From: Pseudomonadota bacterium
GTDB taxonomy: Bacteria; Pseudomonadota; Gammaproteobacteria; Xanthomonadales; Rhodanobacteraceae
Length of the DNA: 37,346 bases
Assembly (NCBI GenBank): GCA_018240465.1
Contig: JAFEFS010000034.1
Coordinates: 1-37,346 of the forward strand
Direction: 5' to 3'
Part shown: piece after piece, positions 15,826 to 23,452 of the stretch
Numbering within the stretch: position 1 is the stretch's first letter
Layout: every line of letters begins with the position of its first letter
Translations under genes and position numbers: made by a program
The notes under the pieces: generated by a model
The model's input: only the letters and a program-made list of their open reading frames with translations
Told to the model about the DNA's origin: nothing
Database searches by the model: none

Positions 15826-17361
15826 TCAGTGCGCCGCTGCGCCACCGCCCTTGGCCGTGAACGGCGGCCGCGCGAACCAGATCACGACGATCAGCGAGAG
15901 GAAGATGTAGCCGAGCATGTGGAAGATCTCGTTGAACGAGATCTGGTAGGACTGCGAATCGATCATGCGTTCGAGCACGCGATAGGCCAGCGGATCGTTG
16001 CCCTGGCCAATCGTCGCGACTGCCTGTTGCGTAGCTGGATCGAAGGGAGTCAGGTGCTCGCTGAGCTGCGCGTGGTGGACGATCGCGCGGTGCTGCCACA
16101 TGAAGTTGGTGATCGAGGCTGCGAAGCTGCCGCCGAGATTGCGCACGAAGGTGGCGAGGCCGGTGCCCGAGGCGATTTCGTTCGGCTGCAGGTCGGAGAG
16201 CATGATCTGCATCAGCGGCATCAAGAAGAAGGTCACGCCGAGGCCCTGGACGAATTGGGCCATCGCGACGTGGTGGAAGTCCACGTCGAGATAGAACCCG
16301 GAACGGATGAAGCTGGTCAGTCCCATCACGCAGAACGCCGCAGAAGCGGAGAAACGCAGGTCGACGCGATTGATGTACCGACCGACGAACGGTGTCAGCA
16401 GGATCGGCAGGAATCCGATCGGCGAGGCGGCCAACCCCGCCCAGGTCGCGGTGTAGCCGACGTAGCGCTGCAACCACTGCGGTATGAGCACGTTGATTGC
16501 GAAGAACGCGCCGTAGGCCATGGTCATCGCGATCGTACCGAAGGCGAAATTGTTGTGGCGGAACAGTTTCAGGTCGACGATCGGTTCCTTGTCGGTCAGT
16601 TCCCAGATCAGGAAGACTGCGAGCGCGACGGCCGAGACGATCGCAGTGACGATGATGAAGTTCGACTGGAACCAGTCCTCGTCGTTGCCCTTGTCGAGCA
16701 CGATCTGCAGCGCGCCGACGCCGATCACGAGCGTGGCCAGGCCGACGTAGTCCATCTTCGGGCGGACAACCTGCTCGGACCGTCCGCGCATCTGCGTGTA
16801 GACGACGAGCGCGGCGAGTACGCCGACCGGCACGTTGACGAAGAAGATCCATGGCCAGGAATAGCTGTCGGTGATCCAGCCGCCGAGGATCGGGCCGGCG
16901 ATCGGCGCGACAATGGTGACCATGACCAGCAACGCCAGCGCCTGACTGCGCTTTTCGGGCGGATAGATCGACAGCAGCAGGCTTTGCGTGACCGGATACA
17001 TCGGGCCGGCAACCGCACCTTGGAAGGCGCGGAACGCAATCAGCATCGTCATGCTCTGGGCAATGCCGCAGAGGAAAGAGGCGAACACGAACAGCAGCGT
17101 CGTCGCAACGAACAGCCTCACTTCGCCGAAGCGCCTGGCGAGGAAGCCGGTCAGCGGCAGCGCGATCGCGTTGCTGACCGCGAACGAGGTGATGACCCAG
17201 GTCGCCTGATCGGCACTGGCGCCGAGATTGCCGGCGATGGTCGGCAGCGACACGTTGGCGATCGTCGTGTCGAGCACCTGCATGAACACGGCGAGCGACA
17301 GGCCGACCGTGGTCAGACCCGGATTGGCGGGGCGGAACGGTATTGGATTGGGTGTGGCCAT
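15826..17361 (-). CDS. emrB: EmrB-type MFS efflux pump (DHA2 family), tripartite system
   Basis: Inner-membrane proton antiporter of a tripartite multidrug pump. The 511-residue protein starts TTVGLSLAVFMQVLDTTIANVSLPTIAGNL, the EmrB signature around motif D1, followed by ATWVITSFAVSNAIALPLTGFLARRFGE and the antiporter motif (LVMVTIVAPIAGPILGGWI), then 14 predicted helices. It is about the length of E. coli EmrB (512). It lies downstream of the adaptor gene (103 bases) and of the outer membrane factor and MarR genes on the same strand, forming a full four-gene operon. Substrates of such pumps are usually hydrophobic uncouplers, phenolics and drugs; which apply here is not known. Confidence 0.95.
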   Translation of the reverse strand: MATPNPIPFRPANPGLTTVGLSLAVFMQVLDTTIANVSLPTIAGNLGASADQATWVITSFAVSNAIALPLTGFLARRFGEVRLFVATTLLFVFASFLCGIAQSMTMLIAFRAFQGAVAGPMYPVTQSLLLSIYPPEKRSQALALLVMVTIVAPIAGPILGGWITDSYSWPWIFFVNVPVGVLAALVVYTQMRGRSEQVVRPKMDYVGLATLVIGVGALQIVLDKGNDEDWFQSNFIIVTAIVSAVALAVFLIWELTDKEPIVDLKLFRHNNFAFGTIAMTMAYGAFFAINVLIPQWLQRYVGYTATWAGLAASPIGFLPILLTPFVGRYINRVDLRFSASAAFCVMGLTSFIRSGFYLDVDFHHVAMAQFVQGLGVTFFLMPLMQIMLSDLQPNEIASGTGLATFVRNLGGSFAASITNFMWQHRAIVHHAQLSEHLTPFDPATQQAVATIGQGNDPLAYRVLERMIDSQSYQISFNEIFHMLGYIFLSLIVVIWFARPPFTAKGGGAAAH

Positions 17362-17464
17362 GTTCTTGAAGACGGTGAGCGGTCAGCAGTGGGCGGTTGG
17401 AGCGGCCGCACTTGAGCTTGTTGCGCTCATCTCCGGACCGCTGACGTTCAACGCGCCAATTCGC

Positions 17465-18661
17465 TCATTTCTGCGACACGGTTTCGGACAGGCGCGCGGC
17501 GTTGTCATGGATGATGCGGTCGATGTCCGCTTGCGCGCCCTGCATCTGGCCCTGGTAGATGTCGGTCGTAAACACCGGCTCCTTCGGCGACTGCTGGGCG
17601 AGCGCCGGGCCGCTCTGGTCGTGCAGGTTCACCTCGACTGCCATCGACAGGCCGATGCGCAGCGGGTTCTTGTCGAGTTCTTTCGGATCGAGTTCGATGC
17701 GCACGGGAACGCGCTGCACGATCTTGATCCAGTTGCCGGTTGCGTTCTGCGCGGGCAACAGCGAGAACGCACTGCCCGTGCCGACGCCGAGGCTCTGCAC
17801 TTTGCCCTTGAACTCGACCTTGGAACCGTACAGGTCGGATTTCAGCGTCACCAGCTGACCGATGCGCATCTGCGCGAGCTGCGTCTCCTTGAAGTTCGCG
17901 TCGATCCAGACCTGATGCAACGGCACCACCGCCATCAGCGGCGTGCCCGGCTGGAGGCGCTGGCCGACCTGCACGCTGCGCTTGGCGACGTAGCCGTCGA
18001 CCGGCGCGTAGATCTTCGCGCGCGCATCGTTGAGATACGCCGTGCGCAACGCCGCGGCGGCGGCGAGCACGTCGGGGTGTTTGGCGATCACGGTCTCGTC
18101 GACGAGCGCCTTGGTCGTGCTCAACTGCTGCTGGGTCGAAGCGAGCTGGCTTTCCGCGGCGGCGAGCGCGTCGCGGGCGTGCGCGAGCTCCTCGGCCGAG
18201 ATCGCGCCCGTGGCGACGAGACCCTGACGACGCGCGTAGTCGGCGCGCGCGCGGTCGAGCGAAACCTTCTGCGCGGCGACGACGGCCTGGCCGCTTTCGA
18301 CGTTGCTGTACAGGCCGCGCACCTGGCGCACGGCGCGCGCGAGCTGCGCTTCGGACTGCTGCAGGGCGATGCGCGCATCGCTGCCGTCGATCTCGACGAG
18401 CACGTCGCCCTTGTGTACGAGGTTGCCGTCGTCCGCGTTGATCTTGACCACGGTGCCGACGACCTGCGGCGTGATCTGCACGACGTTGCCGTTGACGTAG
18501 GCGTCGTCCGTGCCTTCGTACCAGCGTCCGATCGTGTAGTACCAGATGCCGAAGGCGATGGCGGCGAGGACGACGATCAGGAGGACGAGGCGCAACAGGA
18601 ACTTGCGCTTGCCGTTGGTCGGTGCGGCCGCTTGGCCGGCGGTGGGGTTCGGGGTGCTCAT
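17465..18661 (-). CDS. emrA: EmrA/HlyD-family membrane fusion protein
   Basis: Periplasmic adaptor that joins the inner-membrane pump to the outer-membrane channel. The 398-residue protein has one transmembrane helix near residues 20-43 (FLLRLVLLIVVLAAIAFGIWYY), then EGTDDAYVNGNVVQITPQVVGTVVKI..DDGNLVHKGDVLVEID (biotinyl-lipoyl half-motif), a long alanine-rich coiled-coil hairpin (about 100-200), and the second half KIYAPVDGYVAKRSVQVGQRLQPGTPLMAVVPL. The frame is open to 18823, but the ATG at 18661 starts the recognisable protein; the upstream part overlaps the outer membrane factor gene and is shadow. No strong ribosome-binding site is visible. It is 31 bases after the outer membrane factor stop. 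Confidence 0.94.
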   Translation of the reverse strand: MSTPNPTAGQAAAPTNGKRKFLLRLVLLIVVLAAIAFGIWYYTIGRWYEGTDDAYVNGNVVQITPQVVGTVVKINADDGNLVHKGDVLVEIDGSDARIALQQSEAQLARAVRQVRGLYSNVESGQAVVAAQKVSLDRARADYARRQGLVATGAISAEELAHARDALAAAESQLASTQQQLSTTKALVDETVIAKHPDVLAAAAALRTAYLNDARAKIYAPVDGYVAKRSVQVGQRLQPGTPLMAVVPLHQVWIDANFKETQLAQMRIGQLVTLKSDLYGSKVEFKGKVQSLGVGTGSAFSLLPAQNATGNWIKIVQRVPVRIELDPKELDKNPLRIGLSMAVEVNLHDQSGPALAQQSPKEPVFTTDIYQGQMQGAQADIDRIIHDNAARLSETVSQK

Positions 18662-18692
18662 GGAGGGAATCTCGGAAAAACCAGGAAAGTGG

Positions 18693-20168
18693 TTACGGTG
18701 CGGCGACGGCAACGGGCGCTGTCTGGCCGCTCGCATCGAAGCCGCCGCCGAGCGCCTGTACCAGGCGCACCGAGGTGTCGACCTGCTGCGCGGCGAGCGC
18801 GGCTGCGCGTTGTTCCGCGGCAAGCAACTGCTGCTGCACGCTCAGCGTGTCGAGGTAGCTGCCGATGCCGGCCCGGTAGCGTTGTCGGGAGAGATCGAAC
18901 GCCTGACGCGCAGCATCGACGGCGCGCTGCTGGGCACCGATCTGGGTTTGCAGCGAAGCCAGATTGGCGAGCTTGTCGGCGACGTCGTTGACCGCGCCGA
19001 CCAGGGTGGCGTTGTAATGGGCGACGGCGAGGTCGTAGCTCGCGTCGGCACGGTCGAGATCGGCGCGGCGGCGGCCGCCGTCGAAGATCGGCAGACTGAC
19101 CGCCGGCTGCACCATTAAGAAGCGCGCGGGCAGCGAGAACAGATTGTCCGCCGACGAGGAGGTGAGGCCGGCGAAGGCGGAGAGGCTGAGGTTCGGCAGG
19201 AATTCCGTCTTCACCGCGGCGATGTTCTTCGTCGCCGCTTCGACCCTCCAGCGCGCGGCGACGAGATCGGCGCGGCGGCCGATCAGGTCGGCGGTCAGGT
19301 TCGGCGGCAGCGCCAGCGCGGCGGGCTGCAACACTTTTGGACGCGCGATATCGAGGCCGCGGTCCGGGCCCTTGCCGAGCAGGACGGCGAGCGCGATGCG
19401 CCCCGAATCGATGCCCTCGTTCGCGACCGCGACCTGTTGCTCGGCGCTGGCGACCGTGGCTTCGGACTGCTTCACCTGCATCTGGTTGTCGATGCCCGCG
19501 GCGACGCGTTGCTTGACCAGCGCGTGCGAGGCGTTCGCACGCTTCAATTGCGCGTCGGCGACGTCCTTCTCGGCGAACGCGTAGCCGAGCTGCACGTAGG
19601 CGCGCGCGACGTTGACCGACAGCGAGAGGCGCGCGGCGTGCACGTCGACCTCGGCGGCGCGGGCCTGGCCGAGCGCGGCCTCCCAGGCGGCGCGCTTGCC
19701 GCCCCAGATGTCGAGCCCCCAGTTGAAGCTCGCGTAGACCGCCGGATAGGTGGCGAACGAGCCGCCGATCGGCTTCGGGAATGCGGTCGTCGGCAGGCGC
19801 ACGCCGGCGACGCTCGCATCCGCGTTCACGGTCGGCAGACGCTTCGCGTTCTGCGCGTCGACCTGGCTTTGCGCCTGCTTGGCGCGCGCGTCGGCGCTGG
19901 CGAGGTCGGGGTTGTCCTTGAGCGCTTCGGCGATCAGCGCATCGAGCTGCGCATCGCCGAGCCGGGTCCACCAGTCCGACGCGGGCCATGCGGCCTGCGT
20001 CGTCTTGATTTTGGCGAAGCTGCGCTCGCTGTGCAGCGTCGCCGCGTCGATCGCGGTGCCGTTGGTATGGAGGCCGCCGCTGTTGGCGCAGCCGGCGACA
20101 ACCGTGGCGAGCAGCAGGGGAGCGAGTCGGATCGCGCGCATGGTCGCGTGGTGCCCGTTCGGGTTCAT
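18693..20168 (-). CDS. Outer membrane efflux factor lipoprotein (OprM/NodT family, TolC-like)
   Basis: Outer-membrane channel of the Emr-type pump. The 491-residue protein has a lipoprotein signal (RLAPLLLATVVAGC), then DWWTRLGDAQLDALIAEALKDNPDLASADARAKQAQSQV (the first outer membrane efflux repeat). The second repeat follows LIGRRADLVAARWRVEAATKNIAAVKTEFLPNLSLSA, with PIFDGGRRRADLDRADASYDLAVAHYNATL near its centre. This NodT-type layout suits an inner-leaflet-acylated beta-barrel trimer. The start ATG overlaps the MarR stop by four bases (ATGA), so the two are translationally coupled. The frame runs upstream inside marR, but that part has no family resemblance. Confidence 0.94.
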   Translation of the reverse strand: MNPNGHHATMRAIRLAPLLLATVVAGCANSGGLHTNGTAIDAATLHSERSFAKIKTTQAAWPASDWWTRLGDAQLDALIAEALKDNPDLASADARAKQAQSQVDAQNAKRLPTVNADASVAGVRLPTTAFPKPIGGSFATYPAVYASFNWGLDIWGGKRAAWEAALGQARAAEVDVHAARLSLSVNVARAYVQLGYAFAEKDVADAQLKRANASHALVKQRVAAGIDNQMQVKQSEATVASAEQQVAVANEGIDSGRIALAVLLGKGPDRGLDIARPKVLQPAALALPPNLTADLIGRRADLVAARWRVEAATKNIAAVKTEFLPNLSLSAFAGLTSSSADNLFSLPARFLMVQPAVSLPIFDGGRRRADLDRADASYDLAVAHYNATLVGAVNDVADKLANLASLQTQIGAQQRAVDAARQAFDLSRQRYRAGIGSYLDTLSVQQQLLAAEQRAAALAAQQVDTSVRLVQALGGGFDASGQTAPVAVAAP

Positions 20169-20626
20169 GGGGTTTCGTCCAGCGTGTCGCGCACGCTTTT
20201 GAGCAGGTCGAACAGTCTGGTGCGGTCGGCGGCATTCAGGTCGCGCAGGGCCAGGTCCTGCGCGCGTTCGATGAACTGGCTCATCCTGCGCCACAGCTCA
20301 TCGCCGGCCGGAGTCAGTTCGATCGTCAGTGCGCGGCGGTCTTGCGCGTGCGGCTTGCGTCGCACATAGCCCTTGTCCTCGAGCTGATCGATCAGGCGCG
20401 TCATGGCGCCGGCGTTGTGATCGAGGAAACGCGCCAGGTCGCCTGGCATCTGCGGGCCGTGCTTGGCGATGATCTTGACCACGAGATGCTGGCTGTAGTT
20501 GATCGCGATGCCGCTCGCCACGAGCTGGTGCTCGATTTCACGCAGCAAACCATCGCGGATCTGACGGATCAGCATCGGGAAGCTGGAGTCGTCGCGGAGG
20601 TCGCAGAGGGGGAGTGCTTTTTTCAC
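20165..20626 (-). CDS. MarR-family transcriptional regulator of the efflux operon
   Basis: A 153-residue winged-helix repressor. Its core matches MarR: NYSQHLVVKIIAKHGPQMPGDLARFLDHNAGAMTRLIDQLEDKGYVRRKPHAQDRRALTIELTPAGDEL, including the DRR wing motif. It should bind a palindrome as a dimer and be released by a small ligand that the pump exports. A TTG at 20650 would lie inside the operator palindrome and is rejected. The GTG at 20626 (VKKALPLCDL) is chosen; the next candidate is the ATG at 20575 (MLIRQIRDG). The GTG lies about seven bases after the -10 box, so the transcript may be leaderless. It is the first gene of the operon marR-omf-emrA-emrB. Confidence 0.88.
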   Translation of the reverse strand: MKKALPLCDLRDDSSFPMLIRQIRDGLLREIEHQLVASGIAINYSQHLVVKIIAKHGPQMPGDLARFLDHNAGAMTRLIDQLEDKGYVRRKPHAQDRRALTIELTPAGDELWRRMSQFIERAQDLALRDLNAADRTRLFDLLKSVRDTLDETP

Positions 20627-20632
20627 GCAGCA

Positions 20633-20660
20633 ATAATATTGCCGGGACAATGATTGTCAA
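20633..20660 (-). promoter_or_regulatory. Near-consensus sigma-70 promoter of the efflux operon
   Basis: On the minus strand TTGACA (20660-20655) is followed after 16 bases by TATTAT (20638-20633), a perfect -35 and a five-of-six -10. The expected start of transcription is near 20626, the same position as the chosen GTG codon of marR. The -35 box and the spacer lie inside the palindrome at 20639-20665, so a bound dimer would block polymerase. Confidence 0.65.
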
Positions 20661-20665
20661 GGCAA
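20639..20665. promoter_or_regulatory. 27-base nested palindrome, likely MarR operator
   Basis: TTGCC-GG-GACAAT-G-ATTGTC-AA-GGCAA: both the inner six-base arms and the outer five-base arms pair perfectly about a single central G, with two mismatched bases between them. Size and symmetry fit MarR-family operators. It overlaps the -35 and spacer of the operon promoter, as expected for an autorepressor. That the adjacent MarR protein binds here is inferred from position. Confidence 0.7.
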
Positions 20666-20735
20666 TTACATACTATTAAGTATATTTAATACGACGGTGG
20701 TGCGGAGGATGGACTCACCGGCTGTCCGGCCGCAA

Positions 20736-20773
20736 AACGAACAACCCCCGGACAAGGCCGGGGGTTGTTCGTT
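20736..20773 (-). terminator. Strong intrinsic terminator hairpin after the phasin gene
   Basis: A perfect 16-base stem (AACGAACAACCCCCGG paired with CCGGGGGTTGTTCGTT) with a six-base loop, starting 23 bases beyond the phasin stop. On the minus strand the stem ends GTTCGTTTT, a short T-tract. This is the best-formed terminator in the window. It also separates the phasin genes from the efflux operon promoter. Confidence 0.8.
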
Positions 20774-20796
20774 ACTGGGTTTGGTGCGGGTGCGGC

Positions 20797-21453
20797 TTAC
20801 TTCTTCTTCGCCACTTTTTTCGCGGCCTTCTTCACGGCCTTTTTCGCCGCAGCCTTTGATGCCGGCTTGGCCGTCGGTGCCACGGCGTCGGCGAGGCGTG
20901 CGACCTGGCGCTGCACGGTCTGCTTCGCCGCGAGCTGGGCGTCCTCGATGTCCTTGACCAGGTCGCCGAAGTCGTCGCGCGCGCGCTTGACCTTCTTGGT
21001 CAGCGCTTCGGCCAGCCCGGCCTTCTTCGCCGCCGGGTTGAGCTTGACGACGTGGCTGTTCAACTCGTCGACGCGCTTGAGCAGTTCGTCGAGGTCCTTG
21101 CGCCCCGGCACGCCGAGTTTGCCGAGCGCGCGCGACACGCGCGTCTCGAACACCTGCTCCAGCCGGTCCCAGGTTTCCTGGGTGCGCTCGCGTACCTGGC
21201 TGACGCCGGACTCGACCGCGCCGCGCACTTCGTCGACCTTGCCCGTGGCGATCTTGCGCGTGGCGGCTTCGAGGTTCAGCCCCTCCTTGACCAGGTTCTC
21301 GAACAATTTGGTGCCGTCTTCGCGCGCCTTGGTCAGCGCGCCGAGGCCGGCCAGCCAGATCTGCTGTGCGGACTCCATGATCGACTTGTTCGCCGCCGCG
21401 TGGTCACCCGCCGCCGCTTTGCTCCTGGATTTCAGTTTCGGTTTGCCAGCCAT
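20797..21453 (-). CDS. Phasin, PhaF/PhaI-like polyhydroxyalkanoate granule protein
   Basis: Coats polyhydroxyalkanoate granules and, through its basic tail, can tie them to the nucleoid. The 218-residue protein has the phasin core (SIMESAQQIWLAGLGALTKAREDGTKLFENLVKEGLNLE), a long helical, heptad-rich middle (VRGAVESGVSQVRERTQETWDRLEQVFETRV) and a C-terminal histone H1-like tail of repeated AAKKAVKK units ending KKVAKKK. The tail resembles that of PhaF. The GGGAGGAA ribosome-binding site precedes the ATG at 21453. The other granule-related gene is 112 bases upstream on the same strand, and a strong terminator follows. No PHA synthase is in the window, so polymer synthesis is only implied. Confidence 0.9.
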   Translation of the reverse strand: MAGKPKLKSRSKAAAGDHAAANKSIMESAQQIWLAGLGALTKAREDGTKLFENLVKEGLNLEAATRKIATGKVDEVRGAVESGVSQVRERTQETWDRLEQVFETRVSRALGKLGVPGRKDLDELLKRVDELNSHVVKLNPAAKKAGLAEALTKKVKRARDDFGDLVKDIEDAQLAAKQTVQRQVARLADAVAPTAKPASKAAAKKAVKKAAKKVAKKK

Positions 21454-21505
21454 TGTGTTCCTCCCGGTTCGATTCGAGGACGCGGATGCGTCGTCATGGG
21501 TCCAA

Positions 21506-21524
21506 TCTAGGCATGCAGCCTAGA
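21506..21524. repeat. Hairpin between the two PHA-related genes
   Basis: TCTAGGC-ATGCA-GCCTAGA is a perfect seven-base stem with a five-base loop in the 111-base gap upstream of the phasin gene. It could reduce read-through from the upstream gene or be an operator for a granule regulator of the PhaR/PhaD kind. Neither can be shown from the sequence. Confidence 0.35.
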
Positions 21525-21564
21525 ATATTCACACTATCGGATCTGCGAAAACATCCACTTCTCG

Positions 21565-21840
21565 TCAGGCGAGCCCCTTGTCGAGATGGGTCTGGATCTC
21601 CTTCTCTATCATCGGTTTCAGCGCGCCGAGCAGGAAGCCGAGTTCGGCGGTGACGCGTACCTCCTTGTCGGTCACGTGGATTCTGCCGTGTGCGCCGGGA
21701 CGCTCGAAATGCAGGGTGTCGCCGTCCCATTCACTTTCGATGCCGAACTTATTGCCTATCGCGGTCGCGGTCTTCTTCACTGCGGCCTTCGCCTCCTTCA
21801 GCGAATGGTGGTGCTTGCGACGGATATCGATGCTGGGCAT
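21565..21840 (-). CDS. Polyhydroxyalkanoic acid system family protein
   Basis: A 91-residue cytoplasmic protein of the small PHA-granule-region family (PHA_gran_rgn). It starts MPSIDIRRKHHHSLKEAKAAVKKTA and continues FGIESEWDGDTLHFERPGAHGRIHVTDKEVRVTAELGFLLGALKPMIEKEIQTHLDK, which matches the family along its length. GAGGA lies nine bases before the ATG. Proteins of this family occur beside phasins and PHA synthases, but their molecular role is not established. It is divergent from the FHA gene with 83 bases between starts. Confidence 0.87.
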   Translation of the reverse strand: MPSIDIRRKHHHSLKEAKAAVKKTATAIGNKFGIESEWDGDTLHFERPGAHGRIHVTDKEVRVTAELGFLLGALKPMIEKEIQTHLDKGLA

Positions 21841-21923
21841 GGTGGCTTGGTCCTCGTTCGTTCAGGGCGGTAACGCGGAGTCGTATGCTACATTGTGGAC
21901 AAACGAGCGGGACACAATCGAGC

Positions 21924-22793
21924 ATGCGTATTTCCTTCCCGGGCAAGGAGCAGGACGACATCTTGGTCGGCGCCGGCGAGACCCGAATCGGCGCGGCGGC
22001 CGACAATAACATCGTTGTCGGCGGCAGTGGCGTCGCCGCGCATCATCTGCGCCTCAGAGCCGGCGAGCGCGGCATAGAACTGGTCGTGCCCGACGCGCAG
22101 GCGCGCACCCATGTGAACACGCGGCCGGTGCGCGAGAAGGCGATCCTGCGGCTCGGCGACGTGGTCAGCCTCGGCAGCGTCTCGTTCGTGCTCAAGCCCG
22201 ACCATGACGCCGACATCGGCAGCGACATTCCGCCACCGGCACCAGCATCGGCATCCGCGCCGGCGGGCGGCCTGCCGCCACGTGTACTGTTGCGCGGCCT
22301 GTCGGGCATGCGCTTCGGCAAGATCGTGCCGGTGCGCGGCCGCCTCGTCGTCGGCAAGGGCGCGCAGGCCGATCTCGATCTGGATGAGGCCGGCATCGCC
22401 GCGCGGCATGCGGCGGTCGAGTTTGCCGACGAAACGATCGTGCTGCGCGGCCTCGGTGCGGGTGCCACCGCCCAGGTCAATGGCATAGTGGTGCGCGACG
22501 CGGTTCTGCGTGCCGGCGACCAGATCTGCTTCGGTCGCGACCGCTTTCTCATCGAGGCGCCGGGCCTGCCGCAGCGCACCGTGCAGGGCACCGCGCCGGT
22601 GTGGCAAGCCAGCACCGACCCGGCCATCACCCGGACGATGCGGGCGATTGCGCGGGCGGACGAGGCGGCGCCCGCGAATTCCGCCGCGGGCGGTCGCGAT
22701 GCCGACGCCGGCAAGAACGACATCTGGTGGCTGATCGCCGCGGCTGCCGTGATCGCCGCGGGTCTCGTCCTGTTGTTCCTCGGGGTCATCTGA
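21924..22793 (+). CDS. Tandem FHA-domain protein with C-terminal membrane anchor
   Basis: The 289-residue protein has two FHA-like units. The first is about 1-92 (ILVGAGETRIGAAADNNIVVGGSGVAAHHLRLR, then VNTRPVREKAILRLGDVVSLGSVSFVL). The second is about 108-212 (GRLVVGKGAQADLDLDEAGIAARHAAVEF, then VNGIVVRDAVLRAGDQICFGRDRFLIE). A linker leads to one hydrophobic helix at the very end (WWLIAAAAVIAAGLVLLFLGVI), so it is tail-anchored with the FHA part in the cytoplasm. FHA domains bind phosphothreonine, but both here have A-A-x-H where many have S-x-x-H, so phosphopeptide binding is uncertain. The pqi genes follow after 32 bases on the same strand. A PP2C phosphatase lies elsewhere in the window. 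Partner unknown. Confidence 0.85.
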   Translation: MRISFPGKEQDDILVGAGETRIGAAADNNIVVGGSGVAAHHLRLRAGERGIELVVPDAQARTHVNTRPVREKAILRLGDVVSLGSVSFVLKPDHDADIGSDIPPPAPASASAPAGGLPPRVLLRGLSGMRFGKIVPVRGRLVVGKGAQADLDLDEAGIAARHAAVEFADETIVLRGLGAGATAQVNGIVVRDAVLRAGDQICFGRDRFLIEAPGLPQRTVQGTAPVWQASTDPAITRTMRAIARADEAAPANSAAGGRDADAGKNDIWWLIAAAAVIAAGLVLLFLGVI

Positions 22794-22825
22794 CCTGACC
22801 GGGCCCGCGCAGCGCATGCCGAACG

Positions 22826-23452
22826 ATGACGTCCCATCCCGCCCTCGTCGTCTGCGAATACTGTGATTCGGTCTGGCGGCGCAGCGCATTGGCCGATGAC
22901 GAGATCGCGCGCTGCGGATGCTGTGGCGCCGTGCTCTACCGCGCCAGCCGGCTCGATCTCGACCAACTGCTTGCGCTGACCCTGGCCGCCGCGATCGTCT
23001 TCGCCATCGCCAACGTCTCGCCGGTGATCCGCATCGCGGTGAGCGGGCTGCACAACGAGGCAAACCTGCTGCAGTCAGTCGCCGCGCTGTCGCACGGCTC
23101 GGGCTTCATTGTCGGCCTGGTTGCGGCGGCGACGTTGTTCGTCGTGCCGCTGCTGCAGATCGTCCTGCTCGGCTGGGTGTTGCTGTTCGCGCGCGCGCAC
23201 CGGCGTGCGCCGGGCTTCGCCTTCGCCATGCGCTGGCTGCAACGGATCCGGCCGTGGAGCATGACCGAAGTATTCCTGCTCGGCGTGCTGGTCGCGATCG
23301 TGAAGCTGTCCGCCATGCTCAGCGTGATCGCCGGCCCGGGCACCTACGCAACCGTGGTCCTCACCGGCTTGATCACGCTGATCGCCAAGCGTGATATCCG
23401 CACGTTGTGGGACAAGCTGCCCGCCGGCGAGGCTGTGGAGTTCGCCGAATGA
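22826..23452 (+). CDS. pqiA: PqiA-family inner membrane protein, first half
   Basis: Inner-membrane partner of the PqiB lipid-transport tunnel. The 208-residue protein starts with a zinc-ribbon-like pair (CEYCDS...CGCCGA) and has about four transmembrane helices (LLALTLAAAIVFAIANVSPVIRI, GFIVGLVAAATLFVVPLLQIVLLGWVLLF, FLLGVLVAIVKLSAML, and one near the end). E. coli PqiA is about 417 residues with two such halves in one chain; here the halves are separate genes. The stop overlaps the next start by four bases (ATGA), so equal amounts are made. This looks like a genuine two-gene arrangement rather than a frameshift, because each half has its own zinc motif and start. Confidence 0.9.
   Translation: MTSHPALVVCEYCDSVWRRSALADDEIARCGCCGAVLYRASRLDLDQLLALTLAAAIVFAIANVSPVIRIAVSGLHNEANLLQSVAALSHGSGFIVGLVAAATLFVVPLLQIVLLGWVLLFARAHRRAPGFAFAMRWLQRIRPWSMTEVFLLGVLVAIVKLSAMLSVIAGPGTYATVVLTGLITLIAKRDIRTLWDKLPAGEAVEFAE

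Noticed and set aside
15670..17415. 581-codon plus-strand frame over emrB
   Set aside because: Antisense shadow of a strong EmrB gene; no ribosome-binding site or domain.
17362..17464. Repeat-like GAGCGGTCAGCAGTGGGCGG and facing GACCGCTGACG in the emrA-emrB gap
   Set aside because: Only seven bases pair across a long loop; could be a degenerate repeat but too weak to list.
17228..18991. 587-codon plus-strand frame over emrA
   Set aside because: Antisense shadow; composition not protein-like.
20627..20650. TTG start for marR at 20650
   Set aside because: It lies inside the operator and upstream of the predicted transcription start.
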